Source: Zarea fungicola
Taxonomy: Eukaryota; Ascomycota; Sordariomycetes; Hypocreales; Cordycipitaceae
Assembly: GCA_900169235.1 (NCBI GenBank)
Contig: FWCC01000238.1
Location: 332,634-396,633, forward strand
Length of the DNA: 64,000 bases
Direction of reading: 5' to 3'
Made by a program: the position numbers and the translations under genes. Under the pieces are notes generated by a model. That model worked only from the letters and a program-made list of their open reading frames with translations, ran no database searches and was not told where the DNA came from. Below, in pieces: positions 37,919-48,777 of this stretch (the stretch's first letter is position 1; each line of letters begins with the position of its first letter).

Positions 37919-38638
37919 TTACTCTTGTGGCTGAATCTCCAGAATATTGCCATCCGGATCCTGCACATAGATGAACCGTCGATTAATCTCGTCCAGCGCC
38001 TTTTCAATCACAACCCGCTCTTCTGCGCCAATTTGCGCGTACACACCTGGGGAAAATCCCTGCGCAATAGCCAGCGGGCCAAACCGCGGCGTATCCTCCC
38101 CGACTCGCTTCAGCACTTTGACCGCATCAACTCCCATGGCGTCCAACCGACTCTGTGCCGCCTCGACATCTGGCACCACAACCCCAATGTGGCCCACACC
38201 ATTCGTCTGCTCGCTCGGCGACACAATGTCCCGCCGGGGCACGTCGAGATGAATCATTTCCACGAGCCCCTGGGCATTGTTCTTGTCCCGGTTGAGCTCG
38301 GCTGTGGATTGGTAGCCTGTTCCGTTGCGCCCACCGTGGGCGTGGCCGAGGTAGGCAATGGACAAGTGTGGCGTGGCGTGCACGGTGAAGATGTGCCGCA
38401 TGCCGAGGAGGGTGGTGTAGAAGGTGATGCTGGCTGTGAGGTTGTGCACATTGAGGGAGAAGTGGTTGAGAAAGTAGCCGCGGGTAGTGGGATCAGAGGG
38501 CTTGTCAGGACCGAATTCGATGGGCGGGAAGCCACCAGTACTGCCATCGGTGCTTGTATTGGTTCGGGGGATATGAGTGACACAGCCAAGAACGGTAGAG
38601 AGGTTGGCGAGCGTGACAATTAGGCCGGTGAGCTTCAT
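37919..38638 (-). CDS. Secreted glyoxalase I-like (VOC superfamily) protein
   Basis: Predicted 239 aa, single exon. I take ATG 38638, which has CCCAAG before it and begins with a signal peptide (MKLTGLIVTLANLSTVLG); the frame extends further upstream only through a TTG. The VOC/glyoxalase fold shows as NHFSLNVHNLTASITFY..LLGM, LVEMIHL, GHIGVVVPDVEAAQSRL and YVQDPDGNILEIQP. The four metal-site positions are filled: about His59, Glu127, His150 and Glu234, matching the glyoxalase I pattern. An extra ~45 residues separate the last helix from the final strand. Glyoxalase I converts the methylglyoxal-glutathione hemithioacetal to lactoylglutathione and is normally cytosolic. A secreted form may act on another substrate such as an aromatic dioxygenase or fosfomycin-type ligand, so the reaction is uncertain. 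Confidence 0.87.
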   Translation of the reverse strand: MKLTGLIVTLANLSTVLGCVTHIPRTNTSTDGSTGGFPPIEFGPDKPSDPTTRGYFLNHFSLNVHNLTASITFYTTLLGMRHIFTVHATPHLSIAYLGHAHGGRNGTGYQSTAELNRDKNNAQGLVEMIHLDVPRRDIVSPSEQTNGVGHIGVVVPDVEAAQSRLDAMGVDAVKVLKRVGEDTPRFGPLAIAQGFSPGVYAQIGAEERVVIEKALDEINRRFIYVQDPDGNILEIQPQE

Positions 38639-40411
38639 CTTGGGAGATGTAGTGTGGGAATAGTTGTGCAAGTGATTGATCTGACGGGGGCTGGCTGTTG
38701 TTTTTCTAACTGTGTCGTAGGATATCTATTTCTGGGTTACGAGAGCTGATGAATTATCACTTTTTCTAGAAACGGAGCAGAATAGGCTGTAATATATATA
38801 TTCAACTTCCATAGGCCCTGCGGACATTGCAAAATAGCGAGCGGACTTGGGCTCGCGAGGCTGCCGGCAGCAGTTCATTTCAGTCATACACTTGCGCGGC
38901 GATCCAACTAGAAGCGGAACTAAGCCGAAAAGAAACCAAGACCAACACACGTCTCAGACAATATTAGGTACCCAAAAATAATCGCCCTTTAGGTAGTCAA
39001 ATTGAGAACCTGCCAGGGCAAGGTCACATCTCTTACACGGTGTAAAGCCAGTTTTGCTCAGCCTTATTCGCGGCCGCGTGGCGTTGAGCAGGGAGGTTGA
39101 GAGTGATTACATGCTTCGGCCGAGGCCCGAGCAGGCGGGTGGGCGAAGAGCGAAAGCGAGAGGTCGAAAGAACAAACAAGGCTGCGAAGGTTTGAGTGCA
39201 GATCTGTGCCATTTGGGACATTTGTTCGATGCAAGCGAGAGATAAGAGGCGCAACGTCAGCGCCAAGCCAGCGGTAAGCCTGTTACGGTAGCTTCCGAAA
39301 CCCTTTTCGGGTTATGCATTCATGGCCAATAAATAGTAGCTAGCTGAGAATTGGAGTCGTTGAACCGTCTCCATTGTAGAAACTAGCAATGTTAGAAGCC
39401 AAAGTTTTCTCGTTTACGATTTTCCAAGGCTAGGCAACGTCAAAAGGAAGCAGCCACATGCAGAAATCATTAGATGTCCTGTTGCAGATCTAAAGTATAA
39501 TGGTGGCAAGGAGGTTGAAACGGGGACATGGAAAGGAAACACTCGTCATGAATACCTTTTACCTACACATGCGAGAACGCCTCCTGCTCGACTCCCCGTG
39601 CTTCGCCCATGAACAAGTTCAGCCTCGCCGAACCGAGAGCAAGAAAAACTGGAAAATAAATCTCTTATCTGGCCTTAGTTAGGCATCTATATTTCTATCA
39701 TTTGTCCCAGCTGTCATTATTTCTGATGCATTCCACTGTGCTCGGTAACTCCCTCTAGTGTTTGTTGATGGTGAGAAATGGATCCTAGGCAAGGCCTCCG
39801 TTTCTTTGTTTGCACTCTTAATAATTATAACTCCTAGTTACTTAGATGACACAGTCACTCAAGGCACATGCGTGTGCACAATGACGTCTTAGCCCTTCGG
39901 CGACACCGAAGCCTTTTTGATGCACTCAAAGCCTGTGTTTGCTTCCGCGCGCGTCTGACTTCCCGTCAATTGCGACATGTACTCGCCATTCAATAGTTCC
40001 TCGAGGCAAAACAAGCAAAACATAAGATATGTGCAACGTATATTCATCGACAAAAGTACCTTTCCCACTACCAGCAGATACATAGATATATAGAGAAGAA
40101 GAAGAAGAGGAAAAAAAGTAATCTTCAACAGCCACCCAAGAATGCGTCACGAGCCCTTCATTCTCTTATCATCATTTCGTCTTCCCGCAATCACCGACTG
40201 CTCTGTCAACTCTCCTTGAAGTCCGTAAAAACGCCCGCTGCAATAATTCCTGCCCAACGCTAGGAGAAAAAACTTGAACAAAGAAACTGAGAAGATGAAA
40301 AAATTTAAGAATTTAAGACAGAGGAAGAAAGAGAAGCTTGAAAACGCAGAGTACATGATGCGCTCAAGTGATATGTCATGTTCAAGCTTAGCTGCGTCGA
40401 GAGGAGCGTCT
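38639..40411. other. Gene-free spacer upstream of the glyoxalase gene
   Basis: Promoter of the glyoxalase-like gene at the left and 3' region of the RIM15-type gene at the right. A purine-rich run lies at about 40091-40122. No supported gene. Confidence 0.5.
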
Positions 40412-43400
40412 CTACTTTCCAATCGGGCGCGGCGTCGGCTCGTCCTCGCCGTGGAGAGTATTTGCCGCTGAACTTAGAGGACGCGGTGTAGCATCCACCT
40501 CTCCGCCTTTTAGCTCACTGCCAGGCTCCATCTTGGCTGGCGGAGTAGTGGCAGTGCATTGCTCAACTGGTTCTTGCGCATGTAAGATGGGCGGATCCTC
40601 GTGTGATGGTGTAGTTGCTACCTGGGTAACCGTCTCTGGCGTGCTCTCGGATCCAAGTGTGACACTGTCGTGGCTGTTGGCGCGCATCATTTCAATGCCT
40701 AGCTTAGAGCTAGGGAGCGGAGTCTTGTTTGACAACGCCTTGCTGCCTCGTCGTGCGTGATGCCTGTCTTTGGTATAGCCAACATCGTCGTCTTCATCGT
40801 CGGCCGAATCGGTGCTATCCGAGCTTCGACGATCAGAAGATTCGCGTTTTGATTTGAACTTATCTAGGGAACGGATTGCTTGTTCCATCTGGCCTGGTGC
40901 TGACGCTTGTGTCAAGAGATGCGGTACAACTTTTGGTGCTCCGTCTGTTTCAGCACTAAGAATATCGGATTCGGAAATTCCCAAACCAGCTTCATCCCAG
41001 TCACCCGTAGCCTTGCGGCTAATGACGACGGGTATCTCATCAGTCATAATTGATTCCGAGTCACCAAAGACGCTCGACGTCATAGAATCTTCTCGACTGG
41101 ACATCATTGCCGATCCTTGCCTTCCCGCAAATGCCGAGATACTCGAGGTTGGGCTATCATCGGACCGCAAGTTGAGCTTGCGGAGGTTGATGGGCACTGG
41201 AGAGGGTGCAACCGAGCCGGAGCTCGAGCGTTGCGGGGACTCGGGCCGCCATTGGCAGAGGCCACGGAGTACTTCCGTCAGTTTCGAAGAGCTTATAGGC
41301 TTCTCGATCAGCGAGTCAAAGTAGTGCGGTGCCTGGAGCTCCTTCAAATATGCCGTAATGGCGATGATGGGTGTCTGCGCGTTTGTATTCTTTGTCTCGC
41401 GAATCATCCTTGCCACGTCGGCACCATTAATCTGGGGCAACCTATACTCCAGAAAAATGGCATCAAACTTGATTTCGCTCATGGCATAGCGCACAGCCTC
41501 TGAGCCGTTGGACACTGAAATAGTACGGCATCGTAGCTTCTCCAGCAGCTTCTCCATGACCATCCTAGACACGGGATGATCCTCACAGATGAGTACATCC
41601 AGAGGTCTGAAAGTGGGGCCTGCGTCAAAGGCGATCTGTGAGAGACGGCGAGAGCTTTGTCGGCGTCTTTGAACACGCAACAGGGCGTTGTGTTTGTCCC
41701 CTTCATTGTCTGAGGAGGAAGGCGACATGTCAAAAACTTGGCTTCGGCGGTTGCGGTGATGCTGGTGGAGCATGTCAGTGGCTACGGGACTGGATTCAGT
41801 TGATCCGACCGTGAGTGATCGCGATCGTCCAGCCACATTGCTCTGGCGGGGTGTGGCGACGAGTTTCTGCGGCGAAACAGCAAGCTGCTGCGGTGTCGGG
41901 GCCTTGCCCTTGATCGGTGATGATGTCGCAATTGTGGTTGCTGCCTTTTGCAAACTGGGTGGCACTCTGGGAATGTCAATCGGAGCGTTCGACTGCAGCG
42001 AGGAAGATTGATGTGATAGACTCGAGGCATTGCTTGACGCCTTGCGACGGCCCTCAGTGCCCTGGCCTGCCACAAAAGAAACGAGGAGCGGCGAGGACGG
42101 CTGTGAGGCCCGGCTGGGTGAAGAAGTTGCGTGACTGAAGCCGGATGGCGACTGCGGTCGATTGCCCTTGGCGTTGGAAAGAGATCGCTGCAGGTGATTG
42201 GCAAGGACAGGACTCCCTTCAAGCGAGGGTGCTGGGGATCCAATGCCACCAGAGCCACCAATCGACTGCTTATTCTGTGCCGCGAGAGCTTCGGCTCGTA
42301 GCTTTTGGATTACATCCTTGTTTGCCTTTTCGAGCACAGGCAGATTCTTGAACGAAAAGCTGCCGAAGTCGTCAGCAATAACAGGCTCACTAAGACGTCT
42401 CGACTTCATATCTCGCACGTGCGGCGGGATATGAAGAGGCATCAGCTTGCGATTCAAGGAGTTGACTTGTGACCTGACTCGCGACAGAGCATCATGAGGT
42501 CGGTCAGGATAGTCCGATCCCGAGGCTGACTGAGGGGACATTTGGTCCTCCATTTCCTCAGCAAACGATTGCAGTACAGCTCCTCTGGCGTCAAAATATT
42601 CTGTATCTTCTGGATTCTCAGGTTGAGGTACAAACTGCGCTTCGTCTTCGAGTAAAGTGTCCCAGTTGATACCTGTAAAGAAAGCATGATTGCGAATTTC
42701 TTCTCCGCCAGACTCAAACGCTTCCTCACGATTAGAACCTAGGCGCTGGGGAGGATCCATGCAGAGGAGCTTGTTGATTAGATCCTTGGCTTCCTGCGAT
42801 ACCATCTCGAGAACATCATCGTCGGGCCACTGAATCTTGCGAGCCAAGATATTCTCAAATACCTGTTCGGCTTCACTGGCATGAAACGGGGGGACGCCAA
42901 ACAGGAATTCGAATAGAATACAGCCTACAGACCACCAATCCGACGTTTCATCCTGCTTGTCGCCGTTGATTGTTTCTGGCGCAAGATAGTCGGGCGTACC
43001 GACGAAGCGTCGATTCGTGTCCTGGGGATCGAAGAGTGCCATGGGAGGCGGCATCATGTTGGTTTGTGGAAATGACGAGTTACGGGCATGGCTGTCGACG
43101 CTAGCCCTGGTACTAGGCAGGCTGGCTGGAATGTCGGGTGACCCGTGGATGAGGCTCTCGTCGTCGGCGGGCGACTTGGAATGCCCTAGAGTCAGTGCCC
43201 CAGGTTCTGACTCATTGAGTGAAAAGTTGGACAGCATCTGAGAGAGTGATTCACTACCACCACTGTCACTTCGTCGTCCACCCGAGGCTCGTCTCGGCTC
43301 GGTCGTCTGTCCAAGACTAAAGTAGGAAGGCTGAGGGATGCTGCCGACGTCCGTGGTCATTTGGGGAGTCATGGTTGGTGAGTGGACTTGACCATGCAGA

Positions 43401-46220
43401 TCAAGAGATGTAGAGCGTGACGAAGCCATGGACGTAGATCGCGCAAAAGGACCCTGCTTCAGGAGGTCGGGCGTAGTCTCGCTCGGTTCGCTGTTCAAAG
43501 CTCGTTTCTGACGTCCTACCAAACCCATTCGGGAGAGACCAAAATCGGTGAGCTTGAGATGTCCCTTTTGGTCAATGAGAAGATTGTCTGGTTTTAAATC
43601 ACGATGAATAATATCGCGTTCGTGCAAATGCTCAACGCCGAGAACGACTTCAGCGAGATACTTTTGGACCCAGTCTTCGGGTAAGCCACCAAGGATCTTA
43701 ATCAGAGAAGCACAATCACCGCCATTCAAGTACTCCATAACAAGATACAGGTAGTCCTTACTAGAAAATGTCCAGTAAAGTTTTGCAACAAATTCGCTTT
43801 GGCCCTGCCACATCATAATGGCACGTTCTGCCTTTACATTGCCGACCTGGTTCTTGGCAACCATGTCTGCCTTTTTTAGAACCTTGATTGCGAAGTATTC
43901 TCCCGTAGACTTCTTCTTGGAGAGGTAAACACTTCCGAAAGCGCCCTTACTGATTGGCTTGATAATTTCAAAGTCCTTGATGGACGGCTGGTTCGAGCGC
44001 GCCTGTGGTGGAGCTTGGCTAGCCCCGAGACGTGGTGACGGAGGTGGACGCATGATGAAATCGGATATGGCGGCTGATGATTGCCTCCTGTGGTGTCGCG
44101 TAGGGTGCGCAACGGGAGAGCTAAACTCGCTGCTGGGGAACATTGGTGAGGCCTCGGGTGACACCATAACATCGTGAGCGCCGGGGATCATGCGAGGCTT
44201 GATCCTGAGCGGCGAGGATGGCTGTGTAGCGCCACGAGATGGAGATTCTTGGCGGTGCGGCGAGGTTGCTCCAGGGATAACCAGACTCCGTCGCTGATGT
44301 TGGCGTGCGCTGGCAGCACGTCTGAGGTCGCCAAACTCGGACATGGGCGAATCGGTCCTCTGCGCGACTCTGGATATCGATAGAGACCGCAAGTTTTCAT
44401 CCAAGTCGCCAGCATCGCTCTCGAGCCAAAGTGACGAGCCCCGTCGACCATCTCGAGAGTGATTAGAGGTTCCAACATACGATCGTGGGGTGAGACACTC
44501 CTTTGGACTGGCGGAACCAGTAGATCCCACGACAGAGCTTGGGCGAGAGCCTCCCTGGATGGCAGAGGATAGATTTACTTGACGCAATGCCGCAGCCAAT
44601 GCAGACGGGCTGGTGACCAGGTTTCCGGCAGAGCCGGCCTCGGATCGACCTCGAGAGCGTGAACCTGACGCGAGACTCTTGCTGCCAGAGTCGGCCAAAG
44701 CTTCCTTGGTTTCTTCCGCTTCTGGCAGGATCTGATCGTCTGCATCATCAATGCTCGAGTCTGTAAGCTGACCTGCAGCAATACGCGCTGCTTTCCTCAT
44801 GGCTTCTTCAACACAATCTTGGACAAGACAGGCAAGCTCGATACGGATCCGTTCCGCGTATTCTAAAATTTTGCGGTGCCGAAAGACGGCATCGACCTTA
44901 TTACGGGCAGCCTTTTCCGTATCAGCACACAACAGGGCGAGGCCTTGTTCTTGATCAAGCGTATTGGTACTTGGGGACTGCCATTGTATGACTTGTGATA
45001 TCCGAGACTCGGACTGGGGTGACTGCGTGCGTATCTCGCCGTCGTCAAGCTGCGGCGGAGTTTCTTTGATGGTGGGGGTGCTGATTTCGAGTGCTGTGTC
45101 ACACAGATCCATAAGCAGTTCAACAATTCGGGCCTGTGGTCGTCGGATGGCAAATGAGCGTCCTCTAGAGTGCCCAAAGCCACTTGCACGATCTCGGGAT
45201 CGAGCGAGTGAGGTGCTGGGAGAAGATTGTGTGGAAGGAGGTGGCCCAATGGGCAGGCCCTTGTAGTCGGCGAGCGGCGTATTTTGGGGTTCAAGAAGTC
45301 GGCTCTGGCGACTCTCCAGAGCGTCAAGGACCTTGACAATGGCGTGGCGGTGTTCATTGAGATTCTCCTGTGCCATCTGCACGTCGTTCTCCGCACGATG
45401 TTCCTGTAAGCATAGCTCGGTATGCTTCTCGAACCACCAGGGTGGAATCTGGCGTTCGCAAATTCGACAGAGGACCGGGGGAGGGGGGTCGAGGGGCTCG
45501 GAGTCCTCGTCGGCCGACTCGGCAAGTTTGGTGAGATAACCGGCCAAAACTTCGGCACCAGAGCCTAGTGAATCAACAATGACATCGGGAAGGTCGATTT
45601 GGATTTCTTGGGGAGGGGTCCATGGACGAATCATCCACATTGTCTGGGTTGGTTAGTGTGCGTGCCGAAAACTGATGCGGGTTGGGCGTTCTTACGTGGC
45701 TCTCGCCTCCAGAGGCAGTATCGTATACCATGATGCCTTGCGCCTCTAGAATCGCAAATGTTTCTTGTTCCTCAGGCGGTACATTGGTCTCGTCGGTCGT
45801 TTCTTCTTCACCAGTTTCGATGGTGGTGTCGTCGGCGGGGAGATTTAGCCGAAGCTTGGACAAGGGACCCAAGCGCATGGTGAATCTCACACGGTGGCTC
45901 TTGGAGTCATCACTCTTCATAGACTCGACAACATCTGTAAAGACAGTTTTGTTTTCGCTGACAATGAGGTCGGAGAGCAAGGTGCCCTGGAGGGAGTCGT
46001 AGGGTGTGCCGAGGACGTCTGTCCACGAGGGACTCACCCACTTAATGGTGCCGTCAAGATTGAGGTCGACAATGACGTTGAGGGTCTGGGCAACAGCTTC
46101 AAGCAGCTCTTCTCTCTCGTTACGAATGTCTTGGCTGAGGGACCGGGACATGAGGGTAGAGTCGAGCGTGCGAAGCGTCGTGAGGGCTGGCGGTGCCAGG
46201 GACCGCGTGGGAGAGTCCAT
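40412..46220 (-). CDS. RIM15: Rim15-type PAS / AGC kinase / receiver-domain protein
   Basis: Predicted 1918 aa in two exons, 46220-45696 and 45643-40412 (minus strand). The 52-nt intron (GTAAGA...CAG) joins GESH to TMWMIRPW. Domains in order: a PAS-like domain at about 35-100; a zinc-binding C-x2-C-x11-H-x3-C at about 234-253; and a Ser/Thr kinase from about 733 to 1175. The kinase has SKGAFGSVY, catalytic HRDLKPDN (~854), DFG (~875) and GTPDYLAPE (~1062); the ~185 residues between DFG and APE form the split activation region typical of Rim15/Greatwall kinases. An AGC-tail-like part follows, and a response-regulator receiver lies at about 1524-1637. Rim15 acts downstream of PKA, TORC1-Sch9 and Pho85 and drives quiescence and stress programmes through endosulfines. 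The receiver has LEYRLP where a phosphorylatable Asp is expected. Identity is secure. Confidence 0.96.
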
Positions 46221-48777
46221 GGTTATTTGGTTTGTTCAATCGAGTCTTTGATGGTCTTGTGCGGGCGAGGGAAGGACGCCCTGCTAGAGGAACAAAACTC
46301 TAGGGTTCGATGGCTAGCAGCCACGGCGTTGGGTGAAGCGTATTCGCTCTATGACTGTTGGTGTTTGCAGTACGCGCTGCTGGCGTCACTGGTGATGGAT
46401 CTGGCAAAGGTGCCAGGACTATTGACCCGGAAGACCGGAATACATGACTGGCAAAAGTCGGAGCAGACAAGAAGCTCACGGCTATTGAGATGAAAGGCTG
46501 GTGTATTGCTGGAATGGAGAGGCCCAAACCGCGGGAGCGGGCAGCAATTCGGACGGCGAGCAGGGCGGGCGGGCGTTGACTGACGGGACGATTTTGGATG
46601 TAGGCGACAGGCAGGTTGCACGCTGTTCGGCTTAAGTGGTATGCTAAAGGACTGCCTCTTTGATAAACAAAGCCGAGAGAAGGGAATAATATCAATCCTA
46701 GCAGTACGAAACAACAGCCATGGAGAAGAAGAGAATGGCAACGTCTAGGAAACACGATTCATAAAAAAAAATGGGCGACGCAGCAGCATGAGATTGGGGT
46801 CCTCACTCCATTCACGATGGCTGTCCAGTCTCGAGCATCAGGGAGTAATGAGAGAGGTACCTCAGTAGGTCGCGTTTCCCTCAGTCCCCCATGACACAAT
46901 AAGCGGGGGCATTAGAGCCTCTGGCCAATGAAAGAGCCGGATGGGGATGGGCTACTGAAAGGGCTTTCGTGGAATTGCTATAACACGCCTACGGAGCACA
47001 GAAGTACTGAACCACCAACCTTGGTACTAAACTAACGCACTACCTAGTAACAGGCAGGCTATTCTGGCGGTGATGAGCTGCTAAAGATGACAAGAGTACG
47101 GATTTTCAGCGAGTTGGATGGAAATCCGCAAAAGCGGCCTAGCTTGCACCAAAAAAGCCTGGGGCAAGGTGATGCCGCTTTGGAAGGCTGAGTCTGGAGA
47201 AGCCATTCACTGTGCTTAACTTGCCAAGTGCTACGTTTTTAGCAAGCTTGCAAGCCAGCTCGCCGAGTGATAAAGCCAAGTTTAGTGGGTGTGAGTGGGA
47301 CTTGTAGCCCACTGACTGCATTAGTAGGTGCTCCGTACTAGTAACTTAGTGCTGGTCACTTGGCTGGCAAAGTACAAGTGCAGTGACCAATTGCTCAACA
47401 GGCTCACTGCGTAACTTTGGCGGTACGGCTGAGGATGTTGCCAATTCGTCAAATTATATTATGGGAACCTGTGCCGGCTCTCGGGACACGGGTACTACCA
47501 GTAACAGCAGTGAATTGTCCAAGGAGGCTTATTTGCCTACAGGCTACCAGTACCAGGCAAGTGCCTGTCTTCATTTTGTGTGTTTGCCGTTGAACCGTAA
47601 GCCAGTCTCGGTACAGCGTTGCACTGGCAGCAGTGCATCTGATTGCAATGCACCTGCGAAGTAATTGAAGTGTATTTGAATCCTTTTTAATTAATACCTA
47701 TATAACCTGTGGTCCGAACCCGACTGGAGAACTGCACAGCCGACAGCACCCACTGCCACCCTCCCCAATTGACGCTAATAAACCCTCATGCCCATGACCC
47801 AGCACTAATTAACTAGTTACCAGGTATCCGCTGTGCCTCTTCCCCCTTCTCTTCCCTTGTCTCAACCTGAAGGATGCGCTGGCAAGACAAGCCAAACACC
47901 CACCCGAACCACCACCCATCCAACGCACCAAAAGCAACCCAATAATAAACCACCGCTGTACGCCAAATTATGCAGCCAGAGGGAAAATAGAGTCATTCGC
48001 ATGACGCTGAAAGAAAGAAAGAAAAAAATGCAGCCACATGCCTGGCCTAGACAACAATTGGTAAGCTCGCATCGTGCTCGTTTCCCCGCATAGGCAACTC
48101 ATCACGGCACAATAGCCGTTGTTGTGAGTGGGCGGTTCAGTTTCGCATATAAACCAAAGAGCCGATCCCACCACTACCACCAGCCACCGCAATCACCATT
48201 GACCTTGGTGATAGGATGAGAAGAAAAAAAGGGATGAAAATTTTCTATAAAAAGGACCAATCACCGCATACATGACTCTCATCGGGAATTGAAAGTCCTA
48301 AACCTTTTCATCGGGAAAAATCCTCCTAGTTTTTTTTTAGCAGAGAAAACTGCGTCAAGTCCGGCTGACGCCCCAGAAGGCGGGGCCGCAAAAACCGTTG
48401 GGTGCATCGAGTCGGGTGATCTCCTACCATTCCAAACCACTAACCACCACCACCGTAAGATACCAAATGGACTCCATGCAGCAATGCATGCCAGCCCGCC
48501 TGCGATTTCGGCAGTTTTTCCTCTCGCTACTCGCTGCTGCTACTGCTGCACCTAATGGGAGGAGGCTTTTCCCCCACAGGTGGTCTTGAGAAGACAAACA
48601 AACGTTTGGTTGATCCGGACCATTGGACTGATATTTACTTTTTAGCGAAAACTCGGGTCATGGTTGTGTCTTTTCTTTCCTTCTTTTTTTTCCCCCTCTC
48701 TTCTTTCGTTCTGGATATAAAAATATGAGTCAATACAAAAAGACCAGTTACTCTTAAAGGCCAGTCTCTCGAACCAA
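46221..48777. other. Spacer upstream of the RIM15-type gene, 2.6 kb
   Basis: Promoter region of the kinase gene (46221 to about 47350) and 3' region of the ABC transporter gene. No supported gene. CTCCGTAC, related to the recurring intergenic motif, lies at 47331. Confidence 0.5.

Noticed and set aside
38638..38671. Upstream extension of the glyoxalase-like protein
   Set aside because: It begins with TTG; ATG 38638 has good context and directly precedes the signal peptide.
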